A stretch of DNA of 64,000 bases from Inia geoffrensis (GCA_036417435.1 CM070899.1:171769494-171833493); one strand, 5' to 3'; counted from the first letter of the stretch, positions 23,701 to 35,321 are shown. Made by a program: numbers and translations. Notes: generated from the letters alone by a model not told the origin.

Positions 23701-26700
23701 TGCTTCTTGGCTTGGGGTATGCACCACACATTAGTGATGGGTATAGTTTGCCATGAGAGTGCTTAGAAATATACATGAACTTGAGGCATCCAATCCTGAG
23801 CAGGAAATGAGAGCCAAGTAGAGGGATGAAAGCTCTTTTGGAAGGAGAGAGCATTCCCTCAGCCGTCTTAGACCTGCCAAGCCCAATGCTATTCTCTGAG
23901 TGGATGACAGGACGCAATAATCACGTGTGACTGTCCGCGCTCAGGCCCCACCCCCCTTAGGAAAGTCTGTTGTGGATCTAAGTGTAGGAATTTGGTAACA
24001 TTCTGCCCTTGGGGTTTGTGTGAAGGGGAAAATCATGCAGTCTTTTTTAGCTTTGACTTCTGTGATTCTATGGAAACAAGGCAGCAGTGCTGAGAATCCA
24101 GGGTAATAAAGAACAGCTAAGGCAGGGAAACTTCGGGGTGGGGCTGGGGAGAAAGCAGGAGGCACAATAGGCTGCATTGGAGACTATGCTTGGCTATTCA
24201 CTATTGTCTCTGAGATCTGAAGTAAGGAAGTTTTTCAATGGACTCTTGATTTGGATCTGAGCGGGAGACTTATTGGTAGTGTTTAGAGAACAGCTTTGGA
24301 AGAGAGGGAGGGGTGTCTGGATATCCTATTGTCTGGGCATTTTTAACTTTGTCTTGTTAATAACGCCTTGGCATTTCCCCGCCCCCTTAGGAACAATGGC
24401 ACAATAAGACAACATTTCATTTGAATTGTACTCTCTATTTATTGTAATCATGGGATGGGAAAATCTCAAAGGCTGAGAAATGTAGCTCTGGGATGGTCTG
24501 AGTGCTTGAGACTGGGGCAGAGATGCGCGGTGTGTACTCCATCTCCATCTGCGACGCTCCTGTATGGTTGAGACATACACTGGATTTGTGGCAGATGGCC
24601 AGGCTGCTCTCAGAGTTTGGAGTGAGTATATGGATATTTACATATACACAAACATGCCTGGAGCAGCTGTCTGTCCTTGTATCTCCCTGGTGAAACCAGA
24701 GACAGGGCCCCCAGGTCAGCAGTGCCGGGCCATTGTTACTGTTCCTTTCGACAGCATGTTCAAGGTACAAGTGCCACAAGGACCTTCCTCTGAGGGTCTG
24801 GGGAGCCGTCCTTCCCTCTTTGATCACACAAAGTGGTGCAGTTGGAGAGACAGATTGGAGATAAAGAGGGCTAGTGAGAAAGTACAGCTATTGATCTTGG
24901 TGAATTTGAGACTCCAAAGAACGTAACCAGTTGTTCCGTCCAGCACCTTGATTTGAACTTCAGAAGACCAGTTGAAATTAGCCCAGTGTCCCTTCTGTTC
25001 ATCTGCTTTCTTCCACACTGGCGTAGTTTGATGTTAAATTATCTGATTAAAAAATAATAGGTGACAGGAAACCGTAGAGAAAAGGGACTTTTATCTAGGA
25101 TTGGATAAAAATGAGACAAACTGACAAGGATTGTACTTATGAATTTAACATAATCTACATGTAACCTGTTACAGGAAAGATTTTTAAGATGTTTAACAAT
25201 TACTTGCTCATCAGTGTTCCCACCGAAAAACATTCCAGGGCTTGGGTGGCTGCCACCCTCTGGGATGAACAGGCGATTACACAGCCCGAGTCCCTGCTAG
25301 GAATTCACCGTGTGGAAGTGATGACACAGATACGGGAGTCGGTGTTAAGATCATCATGTACTGAAATCTATGTTGAACAATGAACAGTGTGGAAATGGTG
25401 GGACCTTTCAGGCCAGCTGGTACTAATGTGATAAACACTATTCTCTTTCTCCAGGTTGCCCAGCACAGTGCCTCTATGCTCAGAACAAGGTAGTTGTCAC
25501 CCAGAGGAATGGTCCTGTGCTGTCTGGTGGATGCCTCTCTGCAGGGGGATGAGGGTGACCTCCCCAGCTTGGATTGCCAATTATGTTCAGAGGTAGATGG
25601 GCTCCAAGATTACTGTCCCTTTAGTTCCTGCTCACATCCCCAGGTGTGCGTTCCAGAATGCTGCACTGCACTAGCCTCGTGGGTCTGGAGGGGACTAGAG
25701 CATAAGGGCCCTGCTTGGCTGGGACCGGTTCATCCTATGACTCTCACCCTCGGCTGACCTCAGGTCACAAGCGCAGAACACCTTCCCTCTTGTGAACTTC
25801 CTAGCCGGGTCCTTGGCTTCTTTTCTGCCACAGACCACAGCCAGAGTCCCCTAGCCAACGTCGGCTGGCCTCTCTGATGTTCAGAATTGGGAAGCAACTC
25901 TGGCCACTGACAACAACCCCTCTGCAGAACCCTTCACCAAGGGTTCCTGGGGATGCCTTCCTCCAGCCGTGAGTGTTTCTTCTGGGTTTCCCTTATGCTT
26001 GTGGCACCTGCTGGCTCTACAATTGTTTAACTAAGAAAAGCAACCCAAGTTATTCCTCTCGCAGGAGTGAAAAGTCGGCTTTTCTTTCTCGGGCAGAGTA
26101 GTGCTGAGCATTGGTTTAAATGCTCTGCGCTTCTCTGTACCTTGTAATGACCCTAAAGAATTAAGCAGAGCCTCCCAACTGAGGAATGGTGTTTGCCTGT
26201 GGAGTGAGTGGATGTAAGCGTGTCCACGTAATACCAACCCACAGCAGACTGCCGGCCCTTGTGTAAGCAGGCCCCAGATGTTCCAGCTCCCTCCTCGACC
26301 CTCTGCCATCTGTCACAGCCCTGCCCGTCTCCAGGGCCCACGTAAATCACAGCCCTCCTCGGGGAGCCTCACTGAAGGCTTCCATCTGCCCGTGAACTGG
26401 CCGTGGTACCTTGCTCCATCCCCCTCATGGTTCTCCGCTTGCTTGACACCATGAGTGTCTTTCTGTGCTTGTGCAGACACCCTGGAATAGAACTTCCTTG
26501 ACGAAGGGCCATGGTTTAGCTCATCCATGTGCCTCCCTCCCATGGCCCAGCCTGAATCACCCCCACGTGTTATGCAGCTGATGCCCTGCAAACGTCAGCT
26601 CCATGAACTGAGGGATGCCCAGAAAAAAGAACAGAGAGTGCTGTGCCTCGGGGCTTGGGACTCCTGCCATGGGGTCCTGTTTGGTGAGCTGGAGGGGCAT

Positions 26701-28003
26701 GGGAGACAGCCCTCTTCTTGACAGTAACACTCTCTAGGGCCTGGGAAAGCCATTTCCTGTTATCAACAACGATCAGAAGAGCTACCGCGCTGGGGTCCTT
26801 CCTTCCGTATTCTGATTTCTTCCACACAGAAAGCTGGAAGTGTTATTACTTCCGATTTTCAGATGAAGTAGAAACTCAGAATCAAGCTCTGGTCATTGTG
26901 GAGCTAAGGCTCAAATGCACTTATGTCTGTTACGTTTGTATTACATCAAACTACCTCCACTGGCCTTTTTTGGGACTCTGCTGTTATACAACCTCAAAGT
27001 CCCCCAGTTCCAGCACCCTTGAGGTCCTGAGTGGTGAGGTCAGAGGGGAGCCAGAGAAGGCTCTGCTGTCATGATGGGACCAGACTCTTTCTCCCCTGAC
27101 CCAACCCCTTCAATGAAGGTCTACATTGAAGTGTTGTTTTCTGGTATCACACACACAAGCAGAATGTGTTTGACCACAGTGACATTTATCACCGTGTTGC
27201 TAATGAGCCTTGACTTAGTGCCAATGAACTCTATACGGTTCTAGCTGCCTGCTTTACATAATACCCCTGGAGGCCGCTGGATGCAGCGTCTCACTTTTCC
27301 CGTTGATTTTGAGAACTTTGGGCCTGGTGTCCTGAGAGCTCTAAAGTGCTTCAATCACATGGAGGCTGGGATCCCACTGGCAGATGCAAGTGACAGGATG
27401 CTTCCTGGGACATTGTTAAACCTCTGGCCATTCAGGAGGGTTCTCCTCGGCCGTGTGATGCCAAGAGATTTGTGAGCTAATCCAGAGCTGGAGAACAGTG
27501 GGTGGAGGAGAAGGAATTTCAGTGATGGGTAGGCTTAGTGGTAAATAAGAGATATTTGTTCTCATGGCCCATCTAGTCCAGAGATACCAGTGTATTCACT
27601 ACACATCCACCTAAAAATGGAATCAGACCCAAGAGTGCCCTGGACTGTCTGCTGGCTTTTATTTCTCTAGTCCCTTGGGACTGCAATACACTCTGGAGGT
27701 TTTCAGTTCACTGTTCACTGGAAACTAAGTGATAAGTATATCCCTGCATTACAAGGTGGAATTTATTGAAGGAAAATTAATGTGAGAGCAGACAACTATC
27801 CTTCTAGTTGCTTCAATGGCTTGCAAGGGAGACCGGGAAGCATGGTAGCCTTGGGTCTGTGGTTTGATGTGGTCAAGGAGGGTGGTCACTTCCAGCTGGA
27901 GGGTGGGCATGGGAGGTGGGGAGAGGGCAGCAAGAAGAACAGAAAGGGATTTATTTCTCCACAACTTAAATCTACAAAACAGTTACAAGATAATCCAAAC
28001 ATA
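20776..28003. other. Repeat-poor 7.2-kb block, no gene seen
   Basis: I could not recognise a confident SINE, LINE, LTR or DNA transposon anywhere here, only weak MIR-like traces near 26855-26925 (TTCAGATGAAGTAGAAACTC) and 27200-27280. Base composition is mixed and not low-complexity. Open frames reach 130 codons (24435-24827, minus) without a recognisable domain. The block is much longer than other repeat-free intervals in the window. Whether that reflects constraint, chance or very old unrecognised repeats cannot be told by eye. Confidence 0.5.
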
Positions 28004-28215
28004 CCTTAGATTTACCAATCGTTAGCATTTAGCCACGTTTACTTTCCCTCACTTTCACACACACAAATATATTTATATAGGGTTATTTTTCTGAACCATT
28101 TGCAAGCAAGTTGAAGCTATCATGACACCTCGCCCCTAGGTACTTCAGAATTTGTCCCCTCAGATGAAGGGCATTCACTTACATAACCACATGACTATCA
28201 TCACACCCAACTAAA
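28004..28215 (-). mobile_element. L1ME/L1M 3' UTR remnant
   Basis: TTTACCAATCGTTAGCATTT, then AGCCACGTTTACTTTCCC, TTTCTGAACCATTTGCAAGC and CACCTCGCCCCTAGGTAC match the old L1ME 3' UTR antisense order, including its characteristic CA/TA-rich segment (28055-28080). Confidence 0.72.
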
Positions 28216-28625
28216 CTAATAATTCTATAGTAAGGTTTAGTATATAGCTCATAGCCACATTTCTCCAACTCTCCAAAGCTTTTTTTTTCACCTTGTGTTT
28301 TTCAATGCATAAGAGGGAAAGAATTTTAATAGATACATATGGTTTTGAGAGTAAAAAAATTGGAGGAGTGAGAGTGAGGCCTGAAGAGTCACTGGGGTTG
28401 CTTTTGGGGTAAATTATTCTATGAGAGTCGTGCCCTGCTATTGTCATGATACCTGCTGTAACATAGTTCTTCATGGACTGTGGTATCAGGCTATTTCTTT
28501 GCATGCAAGTCCACAAAAAGACTGAGTCTTGAGAGACCCCAGGATTTTTTTGAGGGGGAGTTCATTTTTTTGGTGGAGAGATTACATAGACCAGGATAAT
28601 AATAGCTATTATTAGTATTTAACTT
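28216..28625. other. Unique sequence, no gene seen
   Basis: No repeat or coding signal recognised before the hAT element at 28626. Confidence 0.5.
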
Positions 28626-28646
28626 AGTGGTTCTCAGACTTTAGGG

Positions 28647-29825
28647 TTTTTTTTTTTTTTCCTCTCATTTGGTTAGTTTATTGGCCCCTTTTCCAGTTCA
28701 CTAATTCTTTCTCCTCCTCTGTCTAATCTGAGAAACAACTCAGCTATCAAATTCTTAATTTCAGCTAATTTCTTTTTTAAATTGAAGAATAGTTGATTTG
28801 CAATATTATACTAGTTTCAGGTGTACAACATAAACATTCAATATTTTTATAGGCTATACTCTATTTAAAGTTACTATGAAATAATGGCTATAGTTCCCTG
28901 TGCTACAGTATGTTCTTGTAGCTTATTTATTTTATACATAGTAGTTTGTATCTCTTAATCCCCTACCCCTATCTTGCCCTCTTCCGCTTCCATCTCCCCA
29001 CTGGTAACCACTAGTTTGTTCTCTATATCTGTGAGTCTGTTTCTGTTTTGTTATAATTATTCATTTGTTTTATTTTTTATAGTCCACATATAAGTGATAA
29101 AATACAGTATTTGTCTTTCTCTGACTTTTTCACTAAGCTTAATACCCTTTAGGTTCATCCATGTTGTTTCAAGTGTCAGAATTCCATTCTTTTTGTGGCT
29201 GAGTAGTATTCTATTATATATATACACCACATCTTCTTTATCCATTCATCTGCTGGTGGACGCTTCATTGCTTCCATGTCTTGGCTATTGTAAATAATGC
29301 TGCTTTGAACATTAGGGTGCATGTATCATCTCAATTTAGTGTTTTTGTTTTCCTTAGATATATACCCAGGAGTGGAATTTCTGGATCATATGGTAGTTCT
29401 ATTTTTATTTTTTTGAGGAACCTCCGTACTGTTTTCCGTAGTGGCTGCATCCATTTACATTCTCACTAACAGTGTGCAAGCATTCCCTTTTCTCCAGACC
29501 CTCTTCAACATTTGTTATTTGTAGATGTTTTGATGATAGCCTTTCTGACAGGTGTGAGGTAATATCTCATTGTGGTTTGATTTGCATTTCTCTGATGTTT
29601 AGCGATGTTGAACATCTTTTCATGTGCCTGTTGGCCATCAGTATCTTTTTTGGAAAAACATCTATTTGAGTCTTCTGCCCATTTTTTTAATTGTGTTTTT
29701 TGGTTTTTTGAAATTGAGTTGTATGAGCCATTTATATATTTTGGATATTAACCTCTTATCTGTCATTTCATTTGCAAATATTTTCTCTCATTCAGTAGGT
29801 TGTCCTTTCATTTTGCTGATGGTTT
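28647..29825 (-). mobile_element. 5'-truncated L1 with probable 3'-transduced flank
   Basis: The L1 body at about 28772-29825 reads antisense. TTGAAGAATAGTTGATTTGC begins the 3' UTR, TATAGTTCCCTGTGCTACAG follows, and the 3' part of ORF2 runs to TTTCATTTTGCTGATGG. A minus-strand frame at 29057-29245 keeps the worn ORF2 C-terminus (TTWMNLKGIKLSE). Between the L1 end and the terminal poly-T (28647-28660) lie about 110 extra bases. Copies of the hAT sequence at 28626-28646 and 29819-29838 flank the whole unit as a target-site duplication with a few differences. It is 5' truncated and inactive. Confidence 0.8.
28661..28771 (-). other. Probable L1 3'-transduced segment
   Basis: About 111 bases between the L1 3' UTR and the terminal poly(A) of the insertion. 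On the minus strand an AATAAA lies at 28682-28677, about 16 bases before the A run, as expected for a read-through transcript that used a downstream polyadenylation signal. The segment itself resembles L1 ORF1 sense sequence (AGAATTAGTGAACTGG), so the source locus may have had another L1 downstream. The alternative is a pre-existing L1 fragment at the target, which the position inside the target duplication argues against. Confidence 0.55.
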
Positions 29826-29972
29826 CAGACTTCATGGTTCATAAGAAACCCTTAGAACGTTTGTTAAAATTACAGATCCTTAGCTTCTCCCACCAAAGAT
29901 TATGATTCCATAGGGGTAGGACCTAGAAAGCTGTAGTTTCAAAGAACATTCCAGGGGACTCTGTTACTTGAA

Positions 29973-30023
29973 GAAAGAATGACAATCAGTGAGGCCTGTT
30001 AGAGGTATACTAAAAAATTTCCT
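29973..30023. other. Short unique spacer
   Basis: Unique DNA between the hAT element and the next L1 target site. Confidence 0.5.
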
Positions 30024-30231
30024 TCATAGTCAAGCATATACACTTTTTTTTTACAAGATAAATTATCAAGCTTTATGCATAATTTTTTTCTTTTTTTTAA
30101 TTTTAGAATTTTATTTATTTTTTTTATATAGCAGGTTCTTATTAGTTATCCATTTTATACATATTAGTGTATATATGTCAATCCCAATCTCCCAATTCAT
30201 CACACACCATCATAGTCAAGCATAAACACTT
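30024..30231 (-). mobile_element. Very short L1 3'-UTR insertion with 22-bp target duplication
   Basis: The duplication is TCATAGTCAAGCATA...CACTT at 30024-30045 and again at 30210-30231, one mismatch in 22. Inside, in minus-strand order, are about 110 bases of L1 3' UTR, an A-rich tail (30083-30098, one interruption), 30 unrelated bases (30053-30082) and a terminal A run (30044-30052). The 30-base piece holds CATAAA at 30077-30072, 19 bases before the final tail. Confidence 0.85.
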
Positions 30232-30285
30232 CTTAAACTCCAAATGAGTGATTTACTAATGACAGGCTTCTAGGAAAAAATTGCT

Positions 30286-30347
30286 CACATACACACACAT
30301 GCATACACACACACGCACACACACGTACACACACACACATGCACACA
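30286..30347 (+). repeat. (CA)n microsatellite, interrupted
   Basis: CA dinucleotides with AT, GC and GT interruptions over about 62 bases. Confidence 0.95.
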
Positions 30348-30729
30348 AAAGGCACTCAGTCACTTGTGCAAAGATTATGTTTTGAAGTGATGAAGGGCTT
30401 TCCTACCTGTCACCACACCATGTGAATAACAATCCCACTTACATATAATTTTGGAAAGAGCACTGTCAGATGAAAATCACGCACACCAAAAAAATAACAA
30501 GAAATATGACTTTCTTTAATTTCAGTTAATGTAAAGCAGAATGTAAAGAACCCAAGTCAAGGGCATCTTTCCCAGACCATACTCTTCTGATTGCCAGGAA
30601 AAGACCTGGATTGGATGACAAGGCAGAGGGGAGAGTTTTCAAACATATGTGCATTAGGTCCCGAAAAAATAAAGCCGGGGCAAGAATCTTTAGTGGCTCC
30701 CTCTCACTCCTGGAAGAGCTTCCTTCAGG
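30348..30729. other. Unique sequence, no gene seen
   Basis: No repeat or coding signal recognised. Confidence 0.5.
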
Positions 30730-30841
30730 TGCAGGGTCTATCTATAAGTGATCTATCTATCTAAATGAGGGTGCAGGATCTATCTAAAAGTGATCTAATG
30801 AGGGTTCAGGGTCTATCTAAAAGTGATCTGTCTAAAGAGGG
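30730..30841 (+). repeat. Three-unit degenerate minisatellite
   Basis: Units at 30730-30771, 30772-30804 and 30805-30841 share TGCAGGGTCTATCTA, AAGTGATCT and ATGAGGG. They differ by TCTATCTA insertions of 4-9 bases. A plus-strand frame across it therefore shows repeated MRVQ(D/G)LSKSDL peptides; there is no evidence this is translated. Confidence 0.88.
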
Positions 30842-31690
30842 AAAAGGCCCTATCACACTGTGGGTGCATCTTGAAATACAACAGCCTTGTGGTCACTGGG
30901 ACATTCCTAGGTGGACCACAGTGAGGGTGATCCTGTTCAAACATTTTGGACCATGTCATCTAGAAGAACAGAATTAAACCTTCTGCCACTTTTCCAGCAG
31001 GTGAAATATGGTGTGAGAACAGTATTTTGGCACCTGGAAACTTTACCAAATTTTGGGACGTCAGGGATGCTGTGTCAGGGGTGGGCACTCCAGAATTGGT
31101 TGTGGTCCAGGGCAGACTTCACGTAAACAAGTATTATACCCAAGGAGACATTTTTCAGAACTGAGCAATTTTTGGAAAGAGATTCGAAAGCTTACGGAAC
31201 CTAAGGAGACTATTTAAGAGAGATATGAATATACTTAAACTGGATTAGGATTTACAGATGAGGGATGGAGTGAATTATCTCTGTGCCTTGAACTCCTTTT
31301 TCATAAAAAAGATGATTTGCGAAAATATTTTCTATGCACAATTACTCAGAGTAGTGATGTCGTTGGGAGGAACCAGCCAGCTGGTTGAATGATTGTAATA
31401 AGCACTCAAGTTTTGTCTGCGTGGAAATATAACTGCATTAATTAGGATCCAGATGGATTTACTAGTATTTGCTGGTCTATAAATACCTGTGCTCTGGTGA
31501 CTTGGATATGTTTAAATGCCTGTAGGAAAGTATTTGATGAATTTCAAGAATTTTGCATTTAATGCACATAATACATATATTAATAAGACCCAATAACATT
31601 GAAAGGATCCCTTTGCTATAGGATATTTTTGAGATGTGAAACAACTTTCCCCCAGTCTTTCTTTTCTTTTTGTGGGAAAAACACCAGAAA
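30842..31690. other. Unique sequence, no gene seen
   Basis: No repeat family or coding signal recognised; A+T-rich toward the right. Confidence 0.5.
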
Positions 31691-31768
31691 TTTTTTTTTT
31701 TACTGAAGTAGGGTTGATGTACAATATTATATAAGTTACAGGTGTACAATATAGTGATTCACAGTTTT
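31691..31768 (-). mobile_element. Very short L1 3'-UTR fragment
   Basis: T run at 31691-31701, then ACTGAAGTAGGGTTGATGTAC and TTACAGGTGTACAATATAGTG: the first 65 bases of an L1 3' UTR in antisense, severely 5' truncated. No clear target duplication. Confidence 0.78.
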
Positions 31769-31879
31769 GGAGCGCAATGTCCTATACAGTCAGACCCCCT
31801 GCGTCCCTCCAGCCCTCTGGCCCTCCACACCTCTATACAGCCTCCACTGAAGACATGTTGGGTCAGCCAGGCTCCTCAG

Positions 31880-32285
31880 GAACGCACGTGTCTTCACCCT
31901 TCCAGGCCTTTGCTCGTGGCCTTCCTCTGTCGGCAACACTGGTCCACCATCATTCCCAGCTCCACCCAAGCCCACCATGCACACACCTGACATTAAGGAA
32001 AATCTTAGCCCTCACTCAGAGCCCAGGGAAACATCACTTTCTAAATCAACCTTGCCTTGAGTTTAGCCACCAGCCTCACCTCAAGGAAGACTCATGCTAG
32101 TGACTGTCACCGTCCTTGGGTCTCAACACATCTTTATGAATTGTCAACTCACTCTTCTCCTGATAGCGTTGTGCTCCCAGAGAGCAGACACCGCGTCCTT
32201 CTCATTCTGGTCTTGAAGTTGGCACAGAGGTTTGCATACAGTAGTCACTTAATTAATGTTTGCTGGGTTTAATTGAAATGATGAG
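31880..32285 (+). mobile_element. L2 3'-end fragment
   Basis: CCTTTGCTCGTGGCCTTCC, then GAGAGCAGACACCGCGTCC, GGCACAGAGGTTTGCATAC and AATTAATGTTTGCTGGG follow the end of L2 in sense. The middle is worn. Confidence 0.7.
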
Positions 32286-32352
32286 GAAATAATTCTTTAA
32301 TGGTTACCCACCTATGTGTATACACATCATATAGGAGACACTGTATTCTTTT

Positions 32353-32604
32353 ATTTTTTTATTAGAGTATAGTTGCTTTACAATGTCATGTCAGTTTCTG
32401 CTGTACAGCAAAGTGAATTAGCCATATATATACATATACCCCCTTTTTTTTTGGATTTCCTTCCCAGTTAGGTCACCACAGCGCATTGAGTAGAGTTCCC
32501 TGTGCCATACAGTGGGTTCTGATTAGTTTACCTGTTTTATACATAGCAGTGTGTATATGTCAATCCCAATCTCCCAATTCGTCCCAAACCCCCCTTCCTC
32601 CCTT
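32353..32604 (-). mobile_element. L1 3'-UTR insertion
   Basis: ATTAGAGTATAGTTGCTTTAC, then CTGCTGTACAGCAAAGTG, GAGTTCCCTGTGCCATACAG and CAATCCCAATCTCCCAATTC are the artiodactyl/cetacean L1 3' UTR in antisense. Target duplication: GACACTGTATTCTTTT (to 32352) against GATACTGTATTTTTT (to 32623). Confidence 0.88.
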
Positions 32605-32623
32605 GGAAGATACTGTATTTTTT

Positions 32624-33544
32624 CCCATGGTTCAAGAGTCATCTAATTAACATGATTCCAGAGGGATCCTGTAAGGAAGGGAGTTCCCTATCAGTCTTTC
32701 AATGATGCTTGAGAATGCATCACAGTTTGTGTTTTTGGACCAAATATTTCAACGTCATTTATAGAGCGTCTTCTATGTACTAGACATGGTTACTCCTTTT
32801 TCTACTTCCGCTGAGCCAAGGGAAGGCTGGGTGGTAGCAAGGAGTGGAGAAGGGCACGGGGAAAGCTCAGATCCTCTGAGTCCTCATGCTGCGATTCCCA
32901 TCCAGCTCGCGGTGCCCCAAATATTCCAAGGTGAGAGGAAGCTTGGGTTGCTCTACAGGGAAAGAGAGGAGACACCATGGTGCAGAAATCTATGACTGTT
33001 AGCAAAGCTGAGACCGAAGAGGGCCGGTGCCTTTGTGCTTCCGCAAGGAAGGTCACCTGAGGGTGGAGGGGAGACTGATGCTGTGCAGTGTGGGAAGTGG
33101 GCAGCGAGAGGAAGAAGTGAGCTCTTCCATCCTGCTCTTGGCACGAGGCCACTGCAAGTGACAGGCCTTCCAGGTCTTTCGCAAAGATTACCCGAATGAG
33201 TCATCTCTGGCTGGAGAAAAGCTCCGCGGTGGGGAGAACTTTGGCAAACTCTCACACTCCTTTGCCACAGATGGAAGTCATATGTCCATCGACAGAGGAC
33301 AGTCGGGAAATGGGGAACGAGGCTGAAGAGCAGAGTCTTGATGTCCACGTGTCCACCTTCAAATGCTCTATTCCAGGACGCAGCTGGCCCCCTGCCCCAC
33401 GCTATGTGGGAAGTCACCACCCCTGGGACACCGTCCTCGTCCTTAAAGAGCCTGTATCATCAATGCAGAGGAAAACGTGCACCAGTCATTCATCAGCCAT
33501 GCCAGTGAGCAAAGTCAACGGCCATAATAAATAGCTGTCCCTTT
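32624..33544. other. Unique sequence, no gene seen
   Basis: A faint L2-like phrase near 32742-32790 (CAACGTCATTTATAGAGC) is too short to call. Open frames up to 155 codons on the minus strand (32953-33420) have no domain. Confidence 0.45.
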
Positions 33545-33700
33545 GGCTTGTGGAATATAGGTGTCCCCCACGTTTCGAAGGCTCCCTTTACACCACTTTG
33601 CTTTGATGAAGACAAAAAGAGGCCATTGCTTCTTTACTTTACGCCATTTCAGTTCACAAAAACTTTCGCTTTTCGGACAGCGGGGGAAACATGGAATGCA
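33545..33700. mobile_element. Possible old DNA-transposon remnant
   Basis: TGTCCCCCACGTTTCGAAGG, then TTTACACCACTTTGCTTTGATG and AACTTTCGCTTTTCGGACAG resemble a mammalian nonautonomous DNA element with CGCTTT-rich ends that I recall only imperfectly. Family not assigned. Confidence 0.35.
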
Positions 33701-35321
33701 GGCCTGAGCCAAAGCAGCACAGAGCCCCAGGGAGGCCCTGATCCCTTAGCAGCAGCGAATGTCCCATCTGCCCAGCAGCCGTGCCCGCCCTCTAGGGCCA
33801 CGTGGCTAGACATGGTTCCGTGGAAACATTTGCTCTGCCCAGAGCAATGCCCAGTGGATGGAGGTCATGAGAGGGCCATGGGGAGAGGGTGTCCATGGCA
33901 TCGTCTGCAGCTCAGCACCCACGTGCCTGATGGAGTAGAACCTCTCCGTGGACACTGCTTGTGCTTGTACCGCAGGTGCGACAGGATGGTCAATAAAAGG
34001 GAAGTCATCGTGAAATATTTTGATGATGTTTCTCACTCTGCCATGATGTACTCAAACTCCCAGTTCCATCATCTGTGTCTCTTGCAGGTCTGCAGGTGGA
34101 CCGGCTCTTGCAGCCACAGCTGAACGGAGTGTCCTTGGCCTGTGTGTTCCTGGTTATGTAAAACCACACACTGTTGTCTTCAGGATTCATTCTCACTTGT
34201 CTTCCATCTATCTCGATCTTCACTGTTCTTTCATCAAATTGTCTCCTTCTTCTTCTTTGTTACTCCAGCCCTTCCTAACATCATTTTCATTCCTACTCCT
34301 TTCTAAACTTTTTCAGGACCTGGTATTTACACTTGAGAATAGAGAAGTGGAGGAAAAGAGAATTTTTTTTTTAATCTGTGTAGACAGATTCCCTAAGCAA
34401 GGTTGAGGTAATCATTGAAGCAAAGCCATGTGGACATTGTTCTTTATTCTAAACCCTAGGGTGGTGCTCAGGGGTGATGCTCTGGGGTGACAGAGGGAAC
34501 CCCAGTTCATGGACCAGGTGGCGTATTTGCAAGTCGAATAGGGAAGTTTTCCCTTTCTGACATTTTTTCACTCTTCTCGATATCAGAGGCCAGCGCTGTT
34601 CCCAGGGCAGGAGCAGCTGCTCCCGGCTTCTGTGCCAGCGCCTGGCAGTTCCTTCCCAGTGGGGAACTCCTGGTGACACTCACGTCCTCATTACCTCCCT
34701 CATCCCCTGCTGACTGACCCTGCAGCGGGGCAGTCCTACTGCAGGACGGGGAGCACAGATTGCCTTGGTGACTCATGTCTACACAGAGGCCACCAGGGTG
34801 TTGGAGTTGGGTTAATCCCAGGAACTCAGAAGCAAATACGAACTCCCTTTGTGGTAGTTCTCTTCCTGTAAGTTCCAGGAGCGTGGAGATGAAGGCATGA
34901 CGTGTCAACTGGCTGGTATCGTCCTTTCTGACGATGACACTGAAGGACAGAGGATGGACCCCTTGGGGAAGGCTGCCATACTGATTGACACAGCAACTGA
35001 GCAGGTCTTTGCTTAGAGTAGATCCTTGGTATTTAGAGAACAATGGACGTTGGCACCATATTTAGTTCCTGAGCTCACTCACTCCTTGATTCAGTAAACC
35101 CATCCTGAGCCTCCCCACCAATGAGGCGTCATGATTTGGGTGGAATTGAGCACACTCAGCAAGGGGTCAGCAACACTGACAGGTAGAACAGGCGCAGAAG
35201 CCAGGACCGGATAGAGGGGGAGAACGTCTGAGCTGTGGAGGCTGATGCCGAGAGGCAGCTTGATGAGCCAGGAGTAATGGCCAGGAGGGTGGTGAGCTCA
35301 GGTATGACAGCACAGCTCAGC
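33701..35321. other. Unique sequence, no gene seen
   Basis: The minus-strand frame of 178 codons at 34507-35043 and the plus frame ending at 34123 show no domain, signal peptide or splice structure. Confidence 0.5.

Larger units (their letters stand above)
28626..29972 (+). mobile_element. MER5A-like hAT element split by an L1
   Basis: The element's 5' end (AGTGGTTCTCAGACTTTAGG) sits at 28626-28646. The rest follows the L1: TGGTTTCAGACTTCATGG from 29820, then CGTTTGTTAAAATTACAGATC, TAGGGGTAGGACCTAG and CAAAGAACATTCCAGGGG. The 5' end is present twice because it was duplicated as the L1 target site. Confidence 0.7.

Noticed and set aside
30730..30841. CRISPR-like spaced repeats
   Set aside because: Units are directly tandem without unique spacers and the DNA is mammalian; this is a minisatellite.
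33548..34123. 191-codon plus-strand frame
   Set aside because: Starts in a probable old transposon remnant and shows no domain.
34507..35043. 178-codon minus-strand frame
   Set aside because: Low-complexity composition, no family resemblance, no exon signals.
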